DNA of 64,000 nt from Alteromonadaceae bacterium 2753L.S.0a.02. Lineage in GTDB: Bacteria; Pseudomonadota; Gammaproteobacteria; Pseudomonadales; Cellvibrionaceae. The notes under the pieces are model-generated. The model had not been told where the DNA came from, did no database searches, and saw only the letters and a program-made list of their open reading frames with translations. Shown piece after piece: positions 13,740 through 23,251 of this stretch (within the stretch, counting starts at the first letter, position 1; every line of letters begins with the position of its first letter). Location: NCBI GenBank assembly GCA_007827375.1, contig VISH01000002.1, positions 3,373,001-3,437,000 on the forward strand, given 5' to 3'. Position numbers and translations under genes: made by a program.

Positions 13740-16292
13740 GTGGCAAGCTACCCCTGTGCGCGTCTGATCGCAATAATCACTCTCATCGTCATCCTGATCA
13801 GTTGCGGAAAACCCGATCCACTACCTCAGCATGCGGCCCCCCAGCAACCCGGCTGGCCTGCTTTAAAACCTGTCATTGGCCCCAACGCGGCAATTGAACA
13901 ACGTATCAAAGCGCTCCTTGAAAACATGCCTCTGGAGCAGAAAATCGGCCAGATGATGCAGCCTTCCATTGCCCACGTAAGCCCAGAGGAAGTTAAGCGG
14001 TATTACATTGGTTCGGTATTGAACGGCGGAGGCATGTTTCCCAATGGCAATCGCTACGCAACACCGCAGGAATGGCAGGCATTGGCCGACGCATATTACC
14101 AGGCGTCCATGGCGGTACCCGATGGTGTACCGGCGATACCGGTAATCTGGGCGACCGATGCGGTGCATGGGCACAACAACGTGGTAGGCGCCACCTTGTT
14201 CCCTCACAACAGTGCTCTGGGCGCTGCCAACAACCCAGAGCTTGTGCGACTTATCGGCGCCGCTACCGCACAGCAAATGGTTGCTACAGGGCTCGATTGG
14301 AACTTCGCTCCTACAGTGGCTGTTGCGAAAAATGCCCGTTGGGGTCGCACTTATGAAAGTTTTAGCGAAAACCCCGGTATTGTAGCTGCCTTATCAGCCG
14401 CCTATGTTGCCGGTTTGCAGGGTTACCCCAACGATAAATCGTTTCTTAATACCGACAAGGTTATCGCCACCGCAAAGCATTTTATTGGCGACGGTGCGAC
14501 CACGCGCGGCGATGATCAGGGCGATGCCGATTTAAACGAACAGCAACTTATCGCAGAACACGCACTGGGCTATTTTTCGACATTGAGCATGGCAGTGCAG
14601 ACTGTGATGATTTCCTACAGCAGCGTGCAAGGTCTGCCAATGCATGGGAATAAACACCTGATTACCGATATTTTAAAAAACCAACTGCACTTTGATGGCA
14701 TTGTGGTCAGTGACTGGAACGCACTTGGCCATGTTCCCGGCTGCACGCGCGACAACTGTGCGGCGGCGATTAATGCGGGCATTGACGTATTAATGGTGCC
14801 TTACAAACCCGATTGGCCCAACATGATTGCAAATACTATTGCCCAGGTAAAATCGGGTGAAATTTCCATGCAGCGCATCGATGATGCGGTGTCTCGCATT
14901 TTACGTGTGAAATTACGCAGCGGTGTTTTCAATAAGCCCAAGCCTTCACAGCGTAGTGAATTTACCTACGATACTTATTTATCCACACCGGAACACAAAG
15001 CACTGGCGCGCCGCGCTGTGCGCGAATCGCTGGTATTGCTCAAAAATAATGACGGCGTACTTCCCATCGCGCCCAATAAAAATATTTTAATCGCCGGTGA
15101 CGCCGCCAACAATGTTTCGCGGCAAACCGGAGGTTGGACCATTAGCTGGCAGGGCGACGACACCACGCCAAAAGATTTCCCGGTCGCCACGACTGTATTT
15201 CAAGGCTTTGAATCCGCCGTGCAAGCTGCTGGCGGCACAGTTCACTACAGCGCGACAGGCGAATATGAGGTAATACCCGACGTTGCTGTGGTGGTATTTG
15301 GTGAACGCCCGGCTGCTGAAATGTCTGGAGATATTGAAAACCTCAATACTCTGGAATTTAATCACGAAGATCCCGAGCCGCTTAAGGTTTTACAAAAATT
15401 GAAAGCAGCGGGTATTCCCACTGTTGCCGTGTTTATCGCGGGCCGCCCCCGCCTGATCAACAAAGAGCTCAACCAATCATCCGCTTTTGTTATGGCCTGG
15501 TTTTTGGGGTCAGAAGGTGGCGGCATCGCAGACTTGTTACTCGCCAACCAAAATAGCGGTAAGAGTTTTGATTTTCAGGGCAAACTCCCTTTTGTATGGC
15601 CGGCGACGCCGTGCCACGTTTTGGGTTCACAACCTCAATTTAACCTCGGTTACGGCCTGAGTTACGCTCAACCGGTTAATTTGAGTACCGTGCCAGAAGA
15701 TTACCCGCCACGCACCTACGGTTGTGATTTACCGGAAAAGTTCGTCCCTTCCAGTGCCAAGCCAATCGATCTTAGCGGTTCAGATTTCCAACTCCATCTC
15801 GAATTGAAAAGCCTGGAGAGTAAAATAATATCCGACAGTGAAACCTGGCACGGCTTACGCGGCGCCGTTCAGCGCAAACCGGCTGGCGCAATTTCGCAAA
15901 TCGATCTCGAATGGCAGGATGCACCACGTAACAACGCAGTATTACAAGATGGAAAAGTACGTTCGCTCCTTGCCAACCTTGCAGCGGGTCACGCTTTACA
16001 GTTCGAGATAAAAGTTAATCAAAAACCCTCGGCAAAAGTTTGGGCAAAAATGGAATGTGGCCACCTGTGCGCTGCCGACACATTGGAAATAACACAAAAA
16101 ATCAGTACACTGCCCATCAGTCACTGGCAGCAGGTATACATGCCGTTAGCTTGTATTGCGAAAAACCGCAGCGATTTATTCAAAATAAACAGCGGCTTGC
16201 GCATCGATTCATCCGGCTACTTTTCGATGAGTTTACGTCACTTAAAAGTTGCCGCGTTAAATGATGACGATGCTATAAATTTGTGTGAGTAA
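13740..16292 (+). CDS. GH3 exo-beta-glucosidase lipoprotein (ExoP/Cel3A type)
   Basis: Family 3 glycoside hydrolase of 850 residues that removes glucose from cellodextrins and beta-1,3/1,4-glucans. A lipoprotein signal ends in 'VILISC' with Cys22, so the enzyme is probably tethered to a membrane facing the periplasm or the outside. The N-terminal TIM barrel has 'VIWATDAVHGHNN', 'KHFIGDGATTRGDDQGDAD' and the nucleophile Asp325 in 'GIVVSDWNALG'. The second alpha/beta domain follows ('ESLVLLKNNDGVLPI'), and a C-terminal ExoP-type beta domain covers the last ~170 residues. GTG 13740 is chosen because GGAG lies 10 bases upstream and the signal peptide follows at once. Glucokinase is convergent downstream, which fits a cellodextrin-to-glucose-6-phosphate route. 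Family certain; exact substrate inferred. Confidence 0.93.
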   Translation: MASYPCARLIAIITLIVILISCGKPDPLPQHAAPQQPGWPALKPVIGPNAAIEQRIKALLENMPLEQKIGQMMQPSIAHVSPEEVKRYYIGSVLNGGGMFPNGNRYATPQEWQALADAYYQASMAVPDGVPAIPVIWATDAVHGHNNVVGATLFPHNSALGAANNPELVRLIGAATAQQMVATGLDWNFAPTVAVAKNARWGRTYESFSENPGIVAALSAAYVAGLQGYPNDKSFLNTDKVIATAKHFIGDGATTRGDDQGDADLNEQQLIAEHALGYFSTLSMAVQTVMISYSSVQGLPMHGNKHLITDILKNQLHFDGIVVSDWNALGHVPGCTRDNCAAAINAGIDVLMVPYKPDWPNMIANTIAQVKSGEISMQRIDDAVSRILRVKLRSGVFNKPKPSQRSEFTYDTYLSTPEHKALARRAVRESLVLLKNNDGVLPIAPNKNILIAGDAANNVSRQTGGWTISWQGDDTTPKDFPVATTVFQGFESAVQAAGGTVHYSATGEYEVIPDVAVVVFGERPAAEMSGDIENLNTLEFNHEDPEPLKVLQKLKAAGIPTVAVFIAGRPRLINKELNQSSAFVMAWFLGSEGGGIADLLLANQNSGKSFDFQGKLPFVWPATPCHVLGSQPQFNLGYGLSYAQPVNLSTVPEDYPPRTYGCDLPEKFVPSSAKPIDLSGSDFQLHLELKSLESKIISDSETWHGLRGAVQRKPAGAISQIDLEWQDAPRNNAVLQDGKVRSLLANLAAGHALQFEIKVNQKPSAKVWAKMECGHLCAADTLEITQKISTLPISHWQQVYMPLACIAKNRSDLFKINSGLRIDSSGYFSMSLRHLKVAALNDDDAINLCE

Positions 16293-16297
16293 AGAAC

Positions 16298-16325
16298 AAA
16301 AAGCCCGAACAATTCTGGGCTTTTT
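16298..16325. terminator. Bidirectional terminator between GH3 and glk
   Basis: A-run, stem GCCC / GGGC extended by A5 / T5 pairing and an inner GAA / TTC, and a T-run on each side. It lies between two convergent genes and can end transcripts from both strands. Confidence 0.85.
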
Positions 16326-16356
16326 ATTTTGAAAATGCTGGTATTTTACAAGTGTT

Positions 16357-17319
16357 TTATATTTGTGCTAACCAAGCCGCTGCACCTAAAAATGCCGTTT
16401 GTGGGTGACCGATAATGTCGGCGGGAATATCTTGTACATAATGGCTCATCACGCCCTTATTGGCAAAGCGTTGTGAAAATGGGCTCGTTTTCAGAAAATC
16501 CACCATGCGCGGCAAGATACCACCAGCGAGATAAACGCCGCCTTTTGCGCCATAGGTAAGCGCGAGATTACCAGACACCGTGCCCAAGAACGCGCAGAAT
16601 AAATTCAGTGTTGCAACGCAATCCTGATCGGAGCCATCGAGCGCGCGTGCGGTAACATCTTTGGGCTCAATGGTTTGCGCCTCGCGCCCCTGCACCGCGC
16701 AATAAGCCTTGTATAAATTCACCAAACCCGGCCCGGATATAAATACCTCGGCGGAAACATGGCCGTGCTGCGTAATCGCCGCCTTTACCACCTCGCATTC
16801 CAAATCATTGGCCGGCGCAATATTCACATGCCCACCCTCGCTGGGAATGGGAAGCCAACCGTGGGTGGAATACGCCAAGCCAGCTACCCCCAACCCTGTA
16901 CCTGGCCCGAGAATAGCCTTGTTTCCTTCGGGATTTCGAACACCACTTTTAACCGAGATGAGATCACTTTCGCGCAGCGCACTGGTCGCCACAGCGAGGG
17001 CACCAAAATCGTTGATTGCGGCAAACTTCTCAAAACCAAATTGGTCGCGAATGGCCTGTTGGCTAAACGACCAACTGAGATTGGTCATTTTCACCGAGTC
17101 ACCTTCAATCGGCCCCGCAATAGCAACGCAAGCCGACACGGGCTTAATGGAAATATCGAGTCGATCCATATATGCCTGCAACGCATCGGCAAAACCGGTG
17201 TACTCGCTGCCATTAAGAATTTGAAGGTTTTCGATTAAAAATTGACCGTTTTCGGTTCCAGTAACCAACGCAAACCGTGCGTTGGTACCGCCGATATCGG
17301 CAACGATGGAGGGAAACAT
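16357..17319 (-). CDS. glk: Glucokinase
   Basis: ROK-unrelated, proteobacterial-type glucokinase (320 residues, E. coli Glk is 321) that phosphorylates cytoplasmic glucose with ATP. Visible motifs are the N-terminal phosphate loop 'VADIGGTNARFALV', the glucose-contact stretch 'INDFGALA' and 'LGPGTGLGVAGL', and 'PSEGGHVNIAP'. The C-terminal 'GGVYLAGGILPRM' is the second nucleotide-binding signature. Convergent with the GH3 glucosidase, whose product would be its substrate. A pair of repeats lies in the spacer to the divergent cyclophilin gene and could be a regulatory site for either gene. Confidence 0.95.
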   Translation of the reverse strand: MFPSIVADIGGTNARFALVTGTENGQFLIENLQILNGSEYTGFADALQAYMDRLDISIKPVSACVAIAGPIEGDSVKMTNLSWSFSQQAIRDQFGFEKFAAINDFGALAVATSALRESDLISVKSGVRNPEGNKAILGPGTGLGVAGLAYSTHGWLPIPSEGGHVNIAPANDLECEVVKAAITQHGHVSAEVFISGPGLVNLYKAYCAVQGREAQTIEPKDVTARALDGSDQDCVATLNLFCAFLGTVSGNLALTYGAKGGVYLAGGILPRMVDFLKTSPFSQRFANKGVMSHYVQDIPADIIGHPQTAFLGAAAWLAQI

Positions 17320-17372
17320 AGTATGATCCTTTCAGTCGGCAAGATTATGGCGGGCATTCTGGTCAAAGCCAG

Positions 17373-17415
17373 GTGACGCGTCAAGCGCGGGCCTGTTGCC
17401 CTAGTGACGCGCTTG
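17373..17415. promoter_or_regulatory. Repeat pair between glk and the cyclophilin gene
   Basis: GTGACGCG occurs twice (17373-17380 and 17404-17411), 31 bp apart, about three helical turns. Nested in it is a perfect 8-bp inverted repeat CAAGCGCG (17382-17389) / CGCGCTTG (17408-17415). This could be an operator for a dimeric regulator. No known consensus fits. Confidence 0.3.
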
Positions 17416-17504
17416 CCGTTTTTGTTACAAAAGTTTACCGCAAACCAGCGGCGATACCGCTAGAATCTCGCCGCCAAACCATAATAATTCGAGGTTTAAT
17501 TTCG

Positions 17505-18314
17505 ATGAAGTTTGTCTTTACCACAATTGCACGATTGCTTGGCCTGAGTGCTTTAACCGTAAGTTTGCCCGCGCTGGCGACAACTGTTCAATTTCAAACA
17601 TCCATGGGCGATTTCGAAGTTGTTTTGTACGATCAAGGCACGCCGGCAACTGTAGCGAATTTTTTAGCCTACGTTGAAGCAGGAGACTACACCGACACCA
17701 TTATCCATCGCTCGGTAGACTCATTTGTGATTCAGGGCGGCGGCTATGTCTTCGCAGAAAGTGGCGCGCCCGACGCGATTGATACACGCGACCCGGTGGT
17801 TAACGAACCCGTGTATTCAAACGTGCGTGGCACCATCGCCATGGCAAAAGTGTCTGGCCTACTAAATAGTGCAACCAGCCAGTGGTTTATCAATCTATCC
17901 AACAACAGCTTTTCGCTGGACCCATATAACCGCGGAGGCTTTACCGTATTCGGCGAAGTCGCAGAAGGTGGTATGAGCATCATTGACAGCATTGCTGCCG
18001 TTGATGTATTTGACATGGGAACCGGCTTCGATGAAATTCCCCTGGTGGATTACACTGAGGAAGACTACAACAATCAAATAGACCCCACAGCTGACAACGC
18101 TGTGACCGTTTATACCATCGTGGTCACCGACGCGGACCCCGATTCCGCAGCTGATCTCGATCCTGTACCCAACAACCTTTATGAAGAGCCCACGCCCACA
18201 CCGACTCCAACGCCAAGTAGCGGCGATGGCGGCGGCGGTGGATTCCCCTATGCCCTACTGTTGTTATTGGGTGGTCTAAGCCTTGTCGCCCGCAAAGGCA
18301 GTCACAACAGTTAA
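17505..18314 (+). CDS. Exported cyclophilin-type prolyl isomerase with GlyGly-CTERM tail
   Basis: A 269-residue peptidyl-prolyl cis-trans isomerase. The signal peptide (MKFVFTTIARLLGLSALTVSLPALA) is followed by a cyclophilin domain (~26-205) with the catalytic-site motifs 'IIHRSVDSFVIQGGGY' and 'GGFTVFGEV'. A Thr-Pro linker then leads to a tripartite C-terminus: a run of glycines, a hydrophobic helix 'ALLLLLGGLSLVA' and the basic end 'RKGSHNS'. This is the GlyGly-CTERM signal, cut by rhombosortase and linked to type II secretion in gammaproteobacteria. The ATG at 17505 has a GAGG ribosome site at 17491; the open frame to 17373 lacks a signal peptide at its start. A PPIase carrying this tail is unusual and suggests folding work at the cell surface. 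Confidence 0.9.
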   Translation: MKFVFTTIARLLGLSALTVSLPALATTVQFQTSMGDFEVVLYDQGTPATVANFLAYVEAGDYTDTIIHRSVDSFVIQGGGYVFAESGAPDAIDTRDPVVNEPVYSNVRGTIAMAKVSGLLNSATSQWFINLSNNSFSLDPYNRGGFTVFGEVAEGGMSIIDSIAAVDVFDMGTGFDEIPLVDYTEEDYNNQIDPTADNAVTVYTIVVTDADPDSAADLDPVPNNLYEEPTPTPTPTPSSGDGGGGGFPYALLLLLGGLSLVARKGSHNS

Positions 18315-18380
18315 CCAAGCAAGTATATTCGCAGAGTAATTGCGAAAAACATAAGCTGTTGCTGCCCGTACAACATTAAT

Positions 18381-18408
18381 AAACCCGACGTAAGTAGTCG
18401 TCGGGTTT
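18381..18408. terminator. Hairpin terminator after the cyclophilin gene
   Basis: A perfect 10-bp stem AAACCCGACG / CGTCGGGTTT with an 8-nt loop between two convergent genes. The T-run is only three bases but is part of the stem on both strands, so it probably serves both directions. Confidence 0.65.
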
Positions 18409-18465
18409 ATACATTCACCTTGCTGCGTGCAGCAATTCTAGCATTCCGGGTGATTAAAAACGCAG

Positions 18466-19473
18466 TTAAGCAACAGTCACCCAACCAGCCTGCTTATCGC
18501 TGGAAAAGATTGCCTCCAACACTCTCATATTTGCTACAGCATCGCTCAGGGGCGTGGGTACCGGCGTGTCATCCAGGATACTTCGGGCCAGAGCATCCAC
18601 CTGCAGTGAGTAGTGATCACACACCTCTGTCTCTACAATCTCCGACACTCGATCGTGATGGATAATTACGCGCGCAGCGCAGTCGTCGGGCTGATAAAAA
18701 GGAAACTCCAAGGTGATGCTACCTTTTTCCCCGCTCACGTAAACGCGCTGGCTGGGTTCACTTTGCATCGAACAATAAAAACTGGTTCGCACCTCACCGA
18801 AATCCAGCAGACCATTGGCAGAACCGTCGATACCGAATGTGCTGTCTATGTTTAAGCTTCCAATAACTCGCGCTGGTTCACGGCCCAGAAGGTAACGACA
18901 CGAAGACACGCAATAGCATCCGACATCCAACAAACTGCCGCCACCGATACCCGGCTTGTTACGGACATTTTCCGGATCTTTATTGAAAAAAGTGAACATC
19001 GCATGGATTGAATTAATTTTACCGATGCGCCCTTCATCCAACAGTTGCTTCGCCAGGGACCACTGCGGATGAAAGCGGTACATAAACGCTTCCATCACTT
19101 TTACACCCGGGTTTTCAGCGACTGCACGCAATAACGGTGCGGCGTCATCTGTATCGAGGCTGATAGGCTTTTCACACAACACGTGTTTGCCAGCCTCAAT
19201 TGCACGAATGGCCCAGGGCACGTGCAAATGATTAGGTAACGGGATGTAAATGACATCTACTGTGTCACTTTGCAACAGCTCATCATAGTCACCGAATGCG
19301 TGAGGAATCCCCAGCGATTCTGCGGTTTTTGTTGCTTGGGACGCATCGCGTGACGCCAGGGCCACCACCTCGTTCAACTGTGATTTACGCAGTGCAGGAA
19401 TAAGTTTTTCTCGTGCGATTTTGGCAGTGCTCAGAACTCCCCAACGTAACTTTTCGCTCATGGGTGCAGTCAT
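18466..19473 (-). CDS. Gfo/Idh/MocA-family NAD(P)-dependent oxidoreductase
   Basis: A 335-residue sugar- or polyol-type dehydrogenase. The N-terminal Rossmann fold begins 'LRWGVLSTAKIAREKLIPAL', and the family's catalytic-region motif is 'GKHVLCEKPISL' with the lysine of EKP. The C-terminal alpha/beta domain carries 'GGGSLLDVGCYCVSSCRYLLG', in which the D-x-G-x-Y variant of the family motif is seen. ATG 19473 is used because AGGAGAG stands just upstream; the open frame continues 13 codons further without a ribosome site. It is divergent from the chemoreceptor gene. Substrate unknown; members act on glucose-fructose, inositol, scyllo-inositol and similar sugars. Confidence 0.88.
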   Translation of the reverse strand: MTAPMSEKLRWGVLSTAKIAREKLIPALRKSQLNEVVALASRDASQATKTAESLGIPHAFGDYDELLQSDTVDVIYIPLPNHLHVPWAIRAIEAGKHVLCEKPISLDTDDAAPLLRAVAENPGVKVMEAFMYRFHPQWSLAKQLLDEGRIGKINSIHAMFTFFNKDPENVRNKPGIGGGSLLDVGCYCVSSCRYLLGREPARVIGSLNIDSTFGIDGSANGLLDFGEVRTSFYCSMQSEPSQRVYVSGEKGSITLEFPFYQPDDCAARVIIHHDRVSEIVETEVCDHYSLQVDALARSILDDTPVPTPLSDAVANMRVLEAIFSSDKQAGWVTVA

Positions 19474-19754
19474 AGATTCTCTCCTAGATATATTCGCCCC
19501 ATATTGGAGCACGTCGATCGATCAGGCGGTAATTTCAGCATATTCAGGGAATGGATGAAAGGTTCGCTAAAAAATGCACGACCACGCATAACCCAAAACT
19601 GGATTGCTGGTTTTATGACCAGCCTATAACCGATAGATCTAACTGCAAATGCCAACTCTTCTATCCTTTTGTTATGAAAGTTTAAGCGTTATGCACCTGC
19701 TGCGCATAGCCGTCACGCTGTAACCTACCTGAAAAAGATTGAAAGGGGATCGGG

Positions 19755-22700
19755 ATGAAAACCTGGTTTATGAACCTATCTTTAGCCAAAAAACAAATTT
19801 ACATACTTTTGGCTGTAGGCCTGGTACCTATGCTACTTGTGTCGATTTTGGCTACCCTGGTTGCCGATAAGCAACTGTATCAACAAGCTAATGATCAGCT
19901 TAACGCCGTACGGCAAATAAAATCTGACGCGATAGAACGATACTTCGAAACAAATCGTAACCTTATTTTAAGCATGGCAGAATCATCAATGCTGGTGAAT
20001 GCAGCGGGAAGTTTCACTCGCTCCTTTAAACGTGTCATCGGCTCCGAAGACATTGACGAAAACGCTCTCGCCAATCAAAAGCAAACACTACAGAACTACT
20101 ACAAACAAGATTTTGCAAAAAAATATCAAACCGATAATGATGGCGCAAGTGTAGATATCGAACCACTAATTAATCCATTACCCCCACAAGCCATTGCCTT
20201 GCAATACGCCTACATCGCAAACAACCCAAACCCGCTGGGCGAAAAACAGCGGCTAGACAGTGCCGATGGCCGTAGCGTGTACCACCGCACCCACCTAAAA
20301 TACCATGCAAGTTTTCGAAGTTTTCTTGAAAAATTTGGATACTACGATTTTTTTATTGTCGATGCGGAAAGCGGAGACATTGTATATTCAGTTTTCAAGG
20401 AACTGGACTTCGCAACCTCGCTGTTAACTGGCCCTTACGCCAATACTAATTTTGGAGATACTTTTCGCGAAGCGTTAAAGCTTCAACCTGGCGAAACCGT
20501 TATTAAAGATTATGCGCCCTATACACCATCCTACGAAGCTCCGGCGAGTTTTATCGGAACACCTATTTTTTACAACAACGAAAAAATTGGAGTGCTCATT
20601 TTTCAAATGCCGCTGGAGCCCATTAACACAATTATGAAGGAACGCTCTGGTATGGGAGAAACCGGAGAAAGTTATTTAGTGGGTGAAGATTTTTTAATGC
20701 GTTCCGATTCTTATCTCGACCCGAAAAATCACAGTGTTGCCAACTCATTCCGCAATCCTGAGAAAGGCACAGTAAAAACTCTGGCAGTTGAGCGCGCTTT
20801 GGCCGATCAACCCGGTGAAGATATCATTACAGATTACAACGGCAACCCTGTACTCTCTGCTTATAAAAAAATAGATCTCGGTGATTTTACCTGGGTTGTG
20901 GTTGCCGAAATTGATAAAGCTGAAGCGTTTGCGGGAACAACGTCCCTAAAATGGACACTCGTGATAATAGCGTTAATCGGCGCAGCGGGTATCGTTGTTT
21001 TTGCAATGGCTGTTGGAAAACTCATCAGCACTCCCATTTTAGATCTCGCGAGTACGATACAACGCGTGGAACGTGAAGGTAACTTTCAGTTGGCCTTAAA
21101 CAATGCGAATCGCGATGAAGTAGGCGATACCAGTCGCGCTTTTAATTCACTACTGGCCAACCTGGCAAATTCAATATCTGAAACCAATGGCGTGTTGGAA
21201 AAACTTGGCCAGGGTAATTTCGATAGCCAGGTGAATGGCAGCTACCCTGGGGAATTACACACCCTGAAAACTGGCGTAAACAAAGCCGTTTCTCAAATAA
21301 GCGCCGCAAATTTGGAGCAGAAAAAACAACAAGCTCTCGCCGAACAAAATTCGAATCGCGCAGAACAAGCTGCACTGCAGGCCCAGAAACAGGCGACAGA
21401 AACTTTAATTATCAAACAGGCACTCGATGTGTCGGCAACGGCGGTGATGATTGCCGACCACGATTTTAATATCGTTTATATGAATCATTCGACTCACGCG
21501 CTGATGAAAAGTGTAAATCAGCAACTCGCCAGCGAAATTCCTGGATTCAGTGCCGATACATTGATGGGAAGCAATATTGATCAATTTCACAAAACTCCAT
21601 CACATCAACGCAAAATGCTCCAAGAGTTACGTGGCAACTATAAAACCCAGCTCGCAATAGCCGATTTGAATTTTAATTTATCGGCAACCCCGATTCGCGA
21701 CCCGCAGGGTAATTTTTTAGGTGCAGTTGTGGAATGGGAAAATATAACCGAGCGACTAGCTCGCGAAATCGAAGACAAACGTATTGCCAATGAAAATGCC
21801 CGTATACGACAAGCTCTCGATAATTCATCCACGAGTACCATGATCGCAGACAATGAATTCAACATTATTTACAGCAATGGTTCCCTGTTAAGCCTGCTTG
21901 GCGAAGCTGAAGCGGATATTCGACAGTCGCTTCCCAATTTTAATGCCAGTGCTCTGATGGGGCAGAATATGGATAGCTTTCACAAGAACCCGGCGCATCA
22001 GCGTGCCCTGTTAGAACGGCTTTCTGAAAGTTATCGCAGCGAGATTAAAGCGGGTAATCGCACCTTTGCGCTTACCGCCACCCCCATAATCAACAGTGCC
22101 GGCGAGCGACTTGGGATGGTGGTTGAATGGCTGGACCGCACAACTGAGCGCGCAGTAGAGACTGAAATCGATAATCTTATTGCCGCGGCGGCAGCAGGTG
22201 ATTTCAGTCGTTCACTAGCCTTACACGGCAAAAGTGGCTTTTTCCTGAATGTCAGCAAGGGGCTTAACCGACTGATGGAAACGACTAAGGTTGCGCTGGA
22301 TGATGTTATTCGCATATTTTCGGCTCTGGCTACCGGCGACCTCAGTCAGAAAATCGAACGCGACTATCAAGGGGAATTCGCAAAACTTAAAAAAGATGCC
22401 AATTTCACTGTTGAAAAATTACAAAACATCATTGAGCAAATCAGTTCAACCTCCACCAATATCGCACGCGGCACTAATGAAATATCTATGGGCAATGCCG
22501 ACCTTAGCCAGCGCACCGAAGAACAGGCCTCATCTCTGGAGCAAACCGCTTCCAGCATGGAGGAGATGATAAATATTGTGCGCCAGAGCGAGGACAATGC
22601 TCGTGAGGCCAACCAGCGCGCAGCGCGTTCCGTCGACATTGCCCGCGAAGGGAATCAATCGGTGAAGGCCACGTCCGATGCAATGCGCGAAATCTCAAAC

Positions 22701-23186
22701 GCCAGTTCAAAAATCGCCAATATCATCGGCGTAATTGATGAGATTGCCTTCCAAACCAACCTGCTTGCACTCAACGCTGCCGTAGAAGCGGCCCGCGCTG
22801 GCGAACAAGGTCGCGGTTTTGCGGTTGTCGCGGGCGAAGTGCGAAACCTGGCACAGCGGTCTGCGTCCGCGGCAAAAGAAATTAAAGAACTCATTAACGA
22901 CTCTGTTCGAAAAGTGGAAGACGGTTCCAGCCTTGTGGAGGCATCCGGTAAAACTCTGCAGACCATTGTGGCGGAAATCGAGCGGGTTGGTGGCATGATG
23001 GAAGACATCTTTAACAGTGCTCAGGAACAAACTGCCGGTATTGAACAAGTGAATACCGCTGTGGCTCAGATGGATCAAATGACCCAGCAAAATGCCGCAC
23101 TGGTGGAACAGGCCTCAGCAACCAGCGAAAGCATGGCAGACATGGCACATCAACTCGATCAGATGGTGTCGTTTTTCAAGCGTTAA
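19755..23186 (+). CDS. Methyl-accepting chemotaxis protein with two PAS domains
   Basis: A 1143-residue chemoreceptor. Membrane helix 1 is at ~15-37, a large periplasmic Cache-like sensor follows to ~395, and membrane helix 2 is at ~399-420. HAMP comes next, then two tandem PAS domains (~555-675 and ~687-805), a second HAMP-like stretch and the signalling hairpin with the tip 'DEIAFQTNLLALNAAVEAAR'. The two PAS domains are clear duplicates, each with 'MIAD-x-x-FNI-x-Y' and 'FHK-x-P-x-HQR'. No CheR-binding pentapeptide is seen at the C-terminus (ends 'MVSFFKR'). Ribosome site AAAGGGGATCGGG is just before the ATG. A strong terminator follows. It stands alone, away from che genes, as is common. 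Ligand unknown; the PAS pair may sense redox state or a small molecule in the cytoplasm. Confidence 0.93.
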   Translation: MKTWFMNLSLAKKQIYILLAVGLVPMLLVSILATLVADKQLYQQANDQLNAVRQIKSDAIERYFETNRNLILSMAESSMLVNAAGSFTRSFKRVIGSEDIDENALANQKQTLQNYYKQDFAKKYQTDNDGASVDIEPLINPLPPQAIALQYAYIANNPNPLGEKQRLDSADGRSVYHRTHLKYHASFRSFLEKFGYYDFFIVDAESGDIVYSVFKELDFATSLLTGPYANTNFGDTFREALKLQPGETVIKDYAPYTPSYEAPASFIGTPIFYNNEKIGVLIFQMPLEPINTIMKERSGMGETGESYLVGEDFLMRSDSYLDPKNHSVANSFRNPEKGTVKTLAVERALADQPGEDIITDYNGNPVLSAYKKIDLGDFTWVVVAEIDKAEAFAGTTSLKWTLVIIALIGAAGIVVFAMAVGKLISTPILDLASTIQRVEREGNFQLALNNANRDEVGDTSRAFNSLLANLANSISETNGVLEKLGQGNFDSQVNGSYPGELHTLKTGVNKAVSQISAANLEQKKQQALAEQNSNRAEQAALQAQKQATETLIIKQALDVSATAVMIADHDFNIVYMNHSTHALMKSVNQQLASEIPGFSADTLMGSNIDQFHKTPSHQRKMLQELRGNYKTQLAIADLNFNLSATPIRDPQGNFLGAVVEWENITERLAREIEDKRIANENARIRQALDNSSTSTMIADNEFNIIYSNGSLLSLLGEAEADIRQSLPNFNASALMGQNMDSFHKNPAHQRALLERLSESYRSEIKAGNRTFALTATPIINSAGERLGMVVEWLDRTTERAVETEIDNLIAAAAAGDFSRSLALHGKSGFFLNVSKGLNRLMETTKVALDDVIRIFSALATGDLSQKIERDYQGEFAKLKKDANFTVEKLQNIIEQISSTSTNIARGTNEISMGNADLSQRTEEQASSLEQTASSMEEMINIVRQSEDNAREANQRAARSVDIAREGNQSVKATSDAMREISNASSKIANIIGVIDEIAFQTNLLALNAAVEAARAGEQGRGFAVVAGEVRNLAQRSASAAKEIKELINDSVRKVEDGSSLVEASGKTLQTIVAEIERVGGMMEDIFNSAQEQTAGIEQVNTAVAQMDQMTQQNAALVEQASATSESMADMAHQLDQMVSFFKR

Positions 23187-23203
23187 CCTTGACTCTCTCA
23201 ACC

Positions 23204-23240
23204 AAAAAAACCCGTTTTCTTGAAGAAAACGGGTTTTTTT
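23204..23240 (+). terminator. Rho-independent terminator of the chemoreceptor gene
   Basis: A 17-bp hairpin: A7-CCCGTTTTCT, a TGA loop and AGAAAACGGG-T7. It lies 18 bases after the stop codon and isolates the ArsR operon downstream. The A-run makes it usable from the other strand too. Confidence 0.93.
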
Positions 23241-23251
23241 GATCTGCCGAC

